A stretch of 64,000 nt of DNA from the NCBI GenBank assembly GCA_030248225.1, contig JASANE010026561.1, positions 38,425-102,424 on the forward strand. The letters are read 5' to 3'. Each line of letters starts with the position of its first letter. Position 1 is the first letter of the stretch. The DNA is from Trileptium ribeirensis (taxonomy: Eukaryota > Nematoda > Enoplea > Enoplida > Thoracostomopsidae). This document shows, in pieces, positions 1 through 8,712 of this stretch. The notes below the pieces were generated by a model. The model was not told the origin of the DNA and made no database searches. It saw nothing but the letters and a program-made list of their open reading frames with translations. Both the position numbers and the translations under genes were made by a program.

Positions 1-2
1 TC

Positions 3-1282
3 TTATACCTACACCCAGTCTTACCAAATGATCATCGCCCTAAACTTTGTGCTCCTCGTCGACTTATTCCCCATATCTTGAAGCATGAGCACGATACCCT
101 ATTTGGAGGCCACCCAGGCCGTGATAGACTTATGAGCAAACTTAAGCAATTTTATTATTGGGAAAATATGAGTAAACATGTTGAAGAATATGTGAAGAGA
201 TGCGTAACCTGCCAAAAGTCTCGTAACTTACCTCATAATGTCCGAGCTGCCCTAGGCGACCTACCTCAAGCCAGCGCCCCTATGCATCGGATGTACGTTG
301 ACATCCTTGATATCCGAGTTGAATCCCGTACTGGAAATAAGTACGTACTTGCTTTTATTGATCAATTTACCAAGTTTGTTATTGCCGTCGCCATCCCTAA
401 CCAAACAGCTCGCACTGTAGCCCAAGTATTTATCAAAGAAGTTGTATGCCGACATGGCGCACCTGCTGAATTAGTATCCGATCAAGGTCGATGTTTTATT
501 TCCGACCTCATGCAAGCCTTATGTGCTGAACTACGTACCTTCAAGTGTGAAACGCTAAGTTATAATCCAAAAGCCAATGGCGAAATAGAAAGATTTAATC
601 GCAGCCTACTTTTCGTGTTACGAGCAGCCCTACCGTCTGATGATCATACAACCTGGGATGAACTGTTGCCCTATTGCATTATGTCTTATAATTCATCTGT
701 GCATACAACTACCCGATATCCTCCGTTTCTGTTGATGTACGGATATTACCCCAGAGTCCCAGGAGATATCTCCTCACCAGCTGACTGGGAAAAATACCCC
801 GGAGCTGAAGCTTATCGCACTAATGTAGAAAGATGGCTTGCCACTATTAGAGAAAATGCATACCGTTCAATGCAAGCCGCCCGTGAATACCGTAAGCAGT
901 ATTATAATAGGAAAACTAAAATCCCTCCATACAAAGTTGGAGATGAAGTGTTGGTGTATCGATACCACACAACCCCTGGTTTATCGCGTAAACTTGAACA
1001 AAGATGGTGTGGACAGTATCAAATATTAAAGGTCATACCACCATGTCTCCAAATACGCCTTACAGCGCAAAGCATGCGAAAAGGCATCTTGTGCATTTTA
1101 ACCGTACTAAGCCATGTTATCGCCCACTGCGTACTTTTCCAGGTATGGAAGATGCTTTACAGGACGTACCTGATGAACATTTGCAAACTCCATTGGAATA
1201 CCCCAATGAAACGATCAACGCCGATCGTCTGTTTATCCGCGAAGTCCAAGCCGCGGACCCTGAAGCAATCGCTGAAATGTGA
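3..1282 (+). pseudogene. Pol fragment: retroviral-type integrase, frameshifted near its C-terminus
   Basis: The frame is open from the window edge, so the 5' end is missing. An HHCC zinc-binding module comes first (two His near 87-115, then RCVTCQ at about 200). The integrase core follows, with catalytic Asp in MYVDILD (about 300), Asp in VSDQGRCF (about 480) and Glu in GEIERFN (about 590). The second Asp and the Glu are 35 residues apart, the DD35E spacing of Ty3/gypsy integrases. A basic, SH3-like C-terminal part (VGDEVLVYRY) follows. Around 1045-1090 the frame shifts. The downstream frame carries the expected HFNRTKPC tail and ends at 1282. Integrase inserts the cDNA copy into the host chromosome. 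Family assignment is firm; the exact clade is not. Confidence 0.88.
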
Positions 1283-1396
1283 CAATAATTTGCTCCTGAG
1301 CGTTCCCGCGAACGAGCGGATGAAACCGAACCTGCGGATGACGCTGAGCCCGCAGCGAGTTTAACCCAAGCACAAGCTGATATTCATTTAGCCGCC

Positions 1397-3398
1397 ATGG
1401 ATACTAATATACCTAACCGATTACCTATTGTTGATCCTAACCGGACGCCTCAATATGTTTTGTCCCGGTATCACCCTAGAACTCATTATTCAAAACGCAT
1501 CTCAATTACCCTATGTGCCAGACAATTATACTGGACCTCTGCCTGAATATGGCGAACATACAGTACCTATAACGCGGAAAGAATACCGCCGAACTGATGA
1601 ATTATTATCACCTAATTTTGAAGGATTCGATGAGTTTGGAAACCCGATCCTTACGCCCCAAGTTACGTTACCCGCTGAGGAGGGACAATACCCTCACCGG
1701 AAGACTCCGTATCCGTTACCCGCTGAGGAGGAACAATACCCTCACCGGAAGACTCCATATTTGTTACCCGCTGAGGATGAACAATTCCCTCACCGGACGC
1801 CCCAATATTCAACTAGCCCGTATAACCGCTACGATTTAGAATTAGCCGCCACTTGGGCACCGAAGCCCGATTATCCTGCTGGCGTACACCCCGAACAGAT
1901 TATAGATTCACCTGAACCAAATGAGCCACCGCCTATGGCCACTACTACAATGCGAGGAAATACCGCATTCGTTACTACCCCTGAACAGGAAGCACCTGCA
2001 TCAGCGCTACCCCAATACAAGTATCGTGAAGAACCGATACAGCCCAAGCCTTTTCCTGGAATACCAGAAGGCGAACCTATCCCTCGATATCGTGCACCGT
2101 CCCCTGATGATTCCTTATACCAGAAATACTCCAGTAACGCTTCAATGGATTCTGAACCCAAGGTATCTGCGAATCAACCCCGTTCATTTAGTCGATTGCT
2201 CTCACCGGATGACTTATCTCCCGTGAGACCTACACCATTCTCCCCGCCATTCAGAGATGATCACGTTGGACCTTACCATCTTCTATCTCGAAACACTCAA
2301 GCTGAACCACCTCCTAAACCACTCAGACAATCAGAAACAGTACACACAAGAGACTCTCACATACCAGAAACAGCATTTATGGGAAGACATACTAGGAGAA
2401 AGATAGCTGAAGAAGTCGTACGAGACTTCTTAGCTGAGGAAGAGGAACGAAGACGTATAGCAGTAGAAGGAACTGAAACAAGCTCTCAAGCTGCCACTGA
2501 ATTATTAGAACACTTCGCAGGAAGCACAACAGCAATACCAGGAACAGCTCACTCATTATACGAACAAGTACAACCACTTCTAGGGGAGACAATTACTAAG
2601 ACCCACCGAGGTCGACCTCGAAAGCAAACAGTAGCAATTGAAAGTGCATCAGAAGAATCAGAAACTGAATTAAATAGAATTAGACAAGGAATTGCACGAG
2701 TACTCAGTGATGACGAACCTACCCCAACCGCCTCGCCGCAACGTAGCCATACGCACAGGCAAGAACCTGCATTGCAGCGTGGAACGCACGCAAAACCGCG
2801 TACTATCAATAATGTTAAGCAAGTAATCGCAAGTAGTGCCGCCCTTAGACATACGCAAACCGCAACTAATATTACTTGGACCAGAGCTGGATCGTCAATG
2901 ATACCAAAAATGGGAACTAAAGCTTATAGTTTACGTAAACCAATTATGTCACCGAAAGATAATGTCAGTCAGAAATACCCAGTATCCGTAACTAGAAGAA
3001 GTGAATCTGTCCAAAGACAGGATATACCAACCAACCGGCGTGAAATGCCGTATAGACAAGCCCACGAACGCCGTTGTCAACCACCCGATACAATTCCGAC
3101 CGCGGAAGCTTTCCGTAGGACAACCCAAAGACCTAGCGAAGACCGTGCCGGTCGACGGTAAACTTTCCCTGTCCAACCACCGACACGGGTCGATCCTTCC
3201 AGTAGACAAGCAAGTAGCCGAACAATGTATTCACCCTATTTGGATTTTATGGAACAACCGGGTGTCGAACATATCATTCGACACCACCCAGAAAGAATTC
3301 CGAATTACCCATGGGGACGTAGACCGCTACGCCCTGAAGACTTTGGACTTCAAACCGTTCGAACACCGCGATCACCACCCCGTCGAGGACGACAATAG
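1397..3398 (+). pseudogene. Proline-rich ORF with AT-hook-like motif and 15-residue tandem repeats
   Basis: An ATG at 1397 lies in a perfect Kozak context (GCCGCCATGG). It reads well for about 30 codons, then the sensible frame moves to the one open from about 1428 to 3161. After a TAA at 3159-3161 that frame stays open to a TAG at 3396. The protein is rich in Pro, Glu, Arg and Tyr and looks disordered. At 1670-1800 three tandem 45-bp units encode variants of LPAEEEQYPHRKTPY. HRGRPRKQT at about 2605-2630 contains an AT-hook core (GRPRK), which binds the minor groove of AT-rich DNA. A charged, possibly helical stretch lies at 2385-2580. I recognise no enzyme domain. It sits where some gypsy elements carry env or another accessory ORF, so a DNA- or chromatin-binding accessory protein is possible. 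That role is inferred. Confidence 0.6.
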
Positions 3399-3504
3399 CC
3401 GTCCTGACAGCGTCAAAATAACACTAACCCCGTTACGAACCTCGAGCTCCGACCCAAAATCGCCCCGACGAACCGTCAGTAATGACGAAGTATTTAAATT
3501 CTAG

Positions 3505-4521
3505 ATGAACTACCTCAAAGGACCGAAGCGATACGCTGGTGTCAACAAATCGCGTGAAAATTCCGTTTCCGTGCCGTATTATTCCATCGACTATTCGAAG
3601 CCGATCGAAATTTTTCTCTCTAAAGGTACTCGTTGGCCTATGTTGTCGAACATGGCCGCCCTCGATCAAACAATTCAACATTATCCCATCGAATACAACT
3701 CCACAGAACAAGGATATCAATTACTCGTTACCTATCTTTTTAACGAAGATCAAGCCCGTCAAGATATCAAAGATCTTCGATTGGGAGCTCGAGATGTCAA
3801 ATCTATTGCCCGAAGAAATAAACAACAATTTTTGGACGAGGTAAATACTCAACTTCTTCGCCCCGTCCTGCCTCATCTAATGCGAACTGTATTGTTACCT
3901 AAGTTCGACCTGCCCACCTTGAAACATAGCCTGCTATCCACCGGAGAAGCCCAGCTTCTGGAAGCTAATCCTTCCGATAGCTTCTGGGGCATAGGTGTTG
4001 GACCGCATGATTTTAAAATGGGCCGTCGCCCAAGAAATTGTCACAATGTAATTGGACGATTATTACAAGAAATTCGTACCTTCCATGAAAGCGGAATCGT
4101 CTCATGGCCCACAACAATAATCCTCGGCGATGCTACCGCCGCCTTATTGTTAAAACTTAACGAAAGACCAGATTATTTCGTCCATAGTTGGCCAAAAGCA
4201 ACTATGGAATTCCTTATCCGAATGGCTGTTTGTTTGGCAACCCCACAAACTCAAGCTATTGTTATAGTAGGCGGATATTTATCTGCCTTGCGGAAGAAAA
4301 CATGGGAAAAGCACCTGTTAGACTCTCCTTGCCATGTTGTACGGCGATTGAGACATTACCTGTGTACTTTTGACTATTTGCTAGCAGACTCTGCCACTGC
4401 TATCGTAACACAACCGCCACCTCATTGGAATTTCGTATCGGATATGTCGGCTTGGTCGACTGAATTTCAGGAGGCCTACCCGAATTTCAGCAAAATAAGC
4501 CCCGTATGCTGCGTAAAGTAA
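3505..4521 (+). CDS. NADAR (YbiA-like) domain protein with probable SGNH-like C-terminal domain, retrotransposon accessory ORF
   Basis: A 338-codon ORF directly follows a stop codon at 3502-3504. Residues about 36-191 carry the NADAR hallmarks: LSN (47-49), STEQGYQ with the conserved Glu (66-72), PKF (132-134), LLSTGEAQLLEANPSDSFWG with the diagnostic D-x-FWGIG (143-164), and GRLLQEIR (184-191). Known NADAR proteins (E. coli YbiA) act on N-glycosidic bonds of riboflavin-pathway intermediates, and relatives are predicted to process ADP-ribose. Residues about 204-325 resemble an SGNH/GDSL hydrolase: strand plus GDA (205-210), a HSWPKAT block (228-233), IVIVGG (252-257) and a late PPPHWN. The usual Ser and Asn-Asp are replaced, so that part may be inactive. 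The frame is open over its full length, unlike its upstream neighbours. The NADAR call is strong; the SGNH call is tentative. Confidence 0.82.
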   Translation: MNYLKGPKRYAGVNKSRENSVSVPYYSIDYSKPIEIFLSKGTRWPMLSNMAALDQTIQHYPIEYNSTEQGYQLLVTYLFNEDQARQDIKDLRLGARDVKSIARRNKQQFLDEVNTQLLRPVLPHLMRTVLLPKFDLPTLKHSLLSTGEAQLLEANPSDSFWGIGVGPHDFKMGRRPRNCHNVIGRLLQEIRTFHESGIVSWPTTIILGDATAALLLKLNERPDYFVHSWPKATMEFLIRMAVCLATPQTQAIVIVGGYLSALRKKTWEKHLLDSPCHVVRRLRHYLCTFDYLLADSATAIVTQPPPHWNFVSDMSAWSTEFQEAYPNFSKISPVCCVK

Positions 4522-5040
4522 GAATGCCTCCTTTCTCTTCGGAATTGCAGTTACCTGATGCATGGGACTGTACGAAAAGTAATACAATAGAAAATTGAGA
4601 GCCAGTAATTAATGAGCATTTCGCTGACAATTTGAGCCGTTGGTTGGAAGTGCAATTACAAAGAAATACTGAATTTATTAGAGTACAGACTAGAAATTCT
4701 TGGAATATGAACATTTTGAAGTAAATCGAAATAACCTGTTCACTACTGTTTGAAATAACAATTATGTTCATTGGAATGTGGATTGCTCATAAATGTATCG
4801 CATTGATATTTGAATGTACTAATTCGGTATGGATATTGTTATGTGTTCGATATTATGTGTACTTGTATGCAGATCATAGTTAAAAGAATCGGATACCCAA
4901 AATTTGGTGCAAGAATTCAGATTAGCGAGGACGTAAAGACGACATAAAGTCACAATTTTGGTAATTTTTAAGCTTAGAGTACAAGGATACGCAAGATTCG
5001 CAACATTACCGATATATTAGCTTCTCCAGTATCAATTGGA
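4522..5040. other. Noncoding 3' flank of the retrotransposon ORFs
   Basis: No convincing ORF. AT-rich sequence after the NADAR stop codon, probably the 3' untranslated part of the element. I could not identify a polypurine tract or LTR start here. Confidence 0.4.
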
Positions 5041-5710
5041 CTCTTGACAACAGGGTCCCTAAAACCCAATTCCAGTGGGACCCTCTCTTCTCCAATCCCT
5101 CCGGAAATACTTTGAGCAAATTCCTACTCAAAATTCGTCTAAATTTTGAGCTTAAAAGCAGAGTAAGAGCAGCTTTACACAGTAAAAGTCGTTATCAGTA
5201 ACCATTGTAAAATTGATATTTTGAGTTTCGACTACCTCGGACTGCCCTGAACGTCCACCAGCGCATCTTCGTCGTCGTGGTCATCATCGACATCGTCGTC
5301 ATAAAGAATTATGTCTGGATTTATTTTTGTACGGGTTCTTTCACAGGAACCCTGTTTCCTCCTACGAAAATGCACCGAGAACGTGCTGAGAAACGCCAAA
5401 GAAACCGCAAGAAAAGAGCCGCCCAAAGGAGGACACAGTCCTCTAAAATTAAAACATTACTCCCAAAGAAAAAGGTCCCTTAACCCATCATAAAAGGAAC
5501 CTCAATTTCGGTTCCCAGCAACCCCCATTGTTCCGAGAAAGACTACGAAAACACCCACAAAAGAGTAACGAAATCGTTAAAACTCATAATATTTGATACT
5601 TCAGCTTATGGATACTTTAAAAGTACAGTAAAAGTACTTATCACCAACCGTGGTAAACTTAATAAGCTGAGCTTTAACTATCTCTCCAGAAATTTAGGAC
5701 AAGTCATAGT
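5041..5710 (+). repeat. Segment resembling part of repeat family R
   Basis: Short blocks here look like the central part of the long R repeats in introns 4 and 5. One is the 'gtgggaccctctc' block near 5085. Others are the 'cagt(g)aaaa...ggtaa' blocks at about 5180-5215 and 5625-5660, the second ending in 'tccagaaattt'. Similarity is patchy and judged by eye. If real, it links the retrotransposon's 3' region to family R. Confidence 0.3.
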
Positions 5711-6575
5711 GATGATTGTCATAATATTTTGACTGTGATGATTGTTTTATGTCATGGTTATGCAAAATGTGGCAATTTGAACCTCCAAATTATAATACGT
5801 ACGTTAATTTTTGAAGGATCGACTTGCTTCGATCCTGTTTAGAACACACCCAAGTATTCACCAGGATTATATTCCAACCCCAAGTATTAGGTCAAATAAT
5901 TTGCCTTTAAAAATTAAGAGTAGGTCATAAAGACCGTTAGGATTTCGTTGGAAATCTCATTGGAAACCCGAGGAACTTTCACACAATTAGGCAACTATAC
6001 CAAAGGAAATCCCAAAACAAACCATTTATTATAAGTGGACCAAAGAAATCAGAACAAACGAACGTCCGTAAATATAATATTTAGGTTGATTCCACAATTT
6101 TAATACAGCCAGCGGTCACAAATGAAACCCCATAAACCGCTAGTTGAAAATCCCGATATATAAAACCCCAAGAAAACCTAATTCTCGATTGTACTATATA
6201 TTTATTAATTTATTAGTATTTTATTTATTAATAATTGTACAGATGTCGCCCTTAGCGACTGTGGAGGAACGCACGCATGGCAAATTTTTGTAGGGCTCAT
6301 GGCCCCAGTGAGCGGGATCTTCACCGAGAAAAGAAGGGGTAGTGAAGTCCCTACGTCCGACAAACTAGGTAAACCAAATGATGAAACACCCATCGAAACC
6401 AAGGTAAAACCGCCGTACAGAAAGTAACCGTGAGAATACAAAGGGCTATCTAAAACACCCGACAAAACCACCCTTAGAACTCGTACTTAATCTTCCCACC
6501 CCAAGTAAAAAGTAAAATAATTTTCCCTTAAAAAATTAAGAGATGTGACAGATCCATACGGATCGTTACGAGGTG
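5711..6575. other. Noncoding, no recognised feature
   Basis: AT-rich intergenic or intronic sequence with frequent stops on both strands. No domain, RNA gene or clear repeat boundary seen. Confidence 0.4.
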
Positions 6576-6578
6576 GAT

Positions 6579-7015
6579 AATCCTGACCACAGCCTAATGG
6601 TAAACTTTTAACGAAAACCCATAATCTTGACCACACGATAATGGTCAACTTTTAAAATAATTCTGACCACGGTGCAATGGTCAACATTTTTCGAACAAAA
6701 ATAAATCTGACCACAGTGCAATGGTGAACATTTTTTCGACCAGCAATAATCCTGTCCACAGTATAATGGACAACATTTTTCCGAATACAAAAAATCCCGT
6801 CCACAGTATAATGGACAACATGTTTTCCGAATACAAAAAATCCCGTCCACAGTGTAATGGACAACATTTTTCCGACTACCAAAAATCCCGTCCATAGTGT
6901 AATGGACAACATTTTTCCGAGTACCAAAAAATCCTGTCCATAGTGTAATGGTCAACATTTAGTTGAGTTCCCCAATAATCATGACCACGTGTATAGTGGT
7001 CAACATTTCCGAATT
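6579..7015. repeat. Minisatellite, about 10 units of ~45 bp, each with an inverted repeat
   Basis: Ten imperfect units follow the pattern ATCCTGACCACAG...TGGTCAACATTTTT...AAAAA. Each contains a short hairpin: an arm TGACCA or GTCCA, an 8-10 nt spacer, then TGGTCA or TGGAC. Units 2, 3 and 10 pair as TGACCA/TGGTCA, while units 5-8 pair as (T)GTCCA/TGGAC(A). Units 1, 4 and 9 are imperfect. Because 45 is divisible by three, the minus strand is open for long stretches and gives a repetitive peptide. I regard that as an artefact of the repeat. Confidence 0.85.
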
Positions 7016-7599
7016 CAGCCACCAGAGTCTCCCAAACTGGGACACCTGGCGGAAATAGCCCAAAAGGGGTACGGAACCCACCCTCACCCAACGATACGCA
7101 TATCTATGTAAGTAGAATCAATTAATCGCCTCTTGGCACAAGCAAGAAATTTATAAACCAAGTTGCTTTATACATACCCATCGACTACAAAGCCCTGTTG
7201 TCACCTCATATGTAAACTGCCTGGCTAGCACAAACCATGAACCACAGTATATACGTAAATCAGTAATCGAAACACTCGCAAGATCATATAGCTATATAAG
7301 TACATAATTATAGCAAACCAGAAATCACCGGGTATATACGTAAATATTTGAAACAGAACTGAAATTAAGGTATATATGTACGTAATCGGAACAGGTTCAA
7401 TAGAATTATATATATCTATATATAAGTAAACGAAAAAATTAGGTCCAAAAGTCCCGCTATATAACCGACTTGTAATTTCAGTATTTCGGCCTGCACCGCC
7501 GACAGTGTTTTGATCAAGATGGGTATCGTTATTGATATTTCAGGGATGGAAAATCGTCAAGGAATTGTTGCCATATATATAGATACCTATATCTATCTA
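7016..7599. other. AT-rich noncoding with TATA-type microsatellite stretches
   Basis: Runs of 'tatatat' near 7250-7440 and 7575-7610. No coding potential seen. Confidence 0.4.
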
Positions 7600-8060
7600 T
7601 ATACATATTGATTGTAGTGCCCCGAAGGCACGCCTTGATACATATATTGGCAATATTATGACTTTTCTGTATTATCGTTGGCCATAAAGGCATCATTGAT
7701 ATATATATGAATTGCGTATTATTATCATCGTTCTTGTTATACTCTTGATGGCCATAAAGGCACGTGTTTGCTATATATATCTTGATCATATTATGTAACT
7801 GTGTACCGTTGGAATCAATGTTGTTGCTTGCATATGTATTTTTAGATACACGATCCAGCCGCTTGATTGGGATAAATTTCAACCATTGGTATATGAATGC
7901 TCTAGTATATTAATACCGTTCATTATTATCGTATGAGGCCATAAAAGCGCCGCCCTGTTGTTGTCATTGTATATCGTATTATGACCATGTTGTGCTATAA
8001 CCGTACTATTTTGTTGGGTTGTTCAGGCCATAAAAGCGCCTGCATTTTACCATGATGTTA
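7600..8060. repeat. Spaced repeats of the motif GGCCATAAA(A/G)GC
   Basis: Variants of GGCCATAAAGGC occur near 7680, 7750, 7938 and 8028, with a weaker one near 7620, in AT-rich spacers of about 70-190 bp. The reverse complement (gcctttatggc) recurs near 33215, 33365, 55310 and 56053 inside the R repeats. This looks like a degraded tandem or dispersed sub-repeat. Confidence 0.5.
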
Positions 8061-8208
8061 TGTATTCTGTTTGTAGTACTTTGTTGCAATTTTTGTAACC
8101 TTCAGGTTGGAAGTACGGTTGATAGTATGCAACCTATTTGGCATGTTCCTAGGAGGAATTTTAGGGGAATTTTTAGGAATTTTTATTTAAGCGTTGTCGA
8201 ATTTTTAG

Positions 8209-8712
8209 GCCAACGCTGAAATGGTAGAGCTATTTCTCGATCGTGGAGCGGACGTTAATGCACCACTTTGCCCATCAGAAATCGAACTCGGACGGTTACA
8301 AGCTCAGTCGCCATCCGATCCCGCATTACTTGTTCTGGCGTCTGGTTCGAACGCCTTAGCTGAAGCATCACGAGCCGGAGATGAGACACTAGTGCAATTA
8401 CTTTTAGATCGCGGAGCGATCGACAATGACCACCGAGCCTTGTCAGTTGCTCTTATAAAAGACAATGACAGTATTGCAGCTACTTTGCTGCGACACGCAA
8501 CTTTTCCTGATCCTGAATGGCGTGTAAATAAAAAAGCTGTGGATACAGACGTTGCAGTCCAGCAACAGTACTTTGCTAAAGGCCGCCCAATGGTACCAAG
8601 TGCGTTGTTTCCGACAAACCCTGTGATGCTCAATTGGCATAATTTATCACTACCATTTTTGAATGACTCATGGTTACTTTCGGCTGCTTGTGCGCTCAAT
8701 CCGAAAATTAAG
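8209..8712 (+). CDS. Lrrk: Lrrk-like ROCO protein, exon with ankyrin repeats
   Basis: Acceptor 'aatttttag' ends at 8208 and donor AAG|gttagt follows 8712. The exon is 504 bp, 168 codons, ending in phase 0. It encodes ankyrin-repeat sequence: the end of one repeat (EMVELFLDRGADVNAP) and a fuller repeat (LAEASRAGDETLVQLLLDRG with a following helix). A segment ending LNWHNLSLPFLNDSW leads toward the LRR domain. Lrrk proteins are large multidomain Roc-COR-kinase proteins that act at endolysosomal and vesicle membranes. Earlier exons must lie upstream of the window, because the exon begins in mid-repeat after a splice acceptor. The retrotransposon at 1-4521 would then lie in the preceding intron. 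The ATG at 8221 is internal, not a start. Confidence 0.85.

Larger units (their letters stand above)
1..4521 (+). mobile_element. Ty3/gypsy-like LTR retrotransposon, 3' coding portion
   Basis: The window opens inside the pol gene of a retrotransposon. Three coding blocks follow on the + strand: integrase, a proline-rich ORF and a NADAR-domain ORF. Gag, protease and reverse transcriptase would lie left of the window, and I could not place a 3' LTR with confidence. The element presumably sits in an upstream intron of the Lrrk gene, whose first visible exon starts at 8209. The blocks are more GC-rich than their surroundings. Frameshifts or stops in the first two blocks show this copy is not fully functional. 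Confidence 0.8.

Noticed and set aside
3001..3504. 167-codon open stretch directly upstream of and in frame with the NADAR ORF
   Set aside because: It overlaps the proline-rich ORF in another frame, ends at a TAG before the ATG at 3505 and resembles no protein. It may be a 5' extension read through in intact copies, but nothing here supports it.
6608..7091. Minus-strand open stretches of up to 116 codons
   Set aside because: They come from a 45-bp tandem repeat, divisible by three, that lacks stops by chance in two frames.
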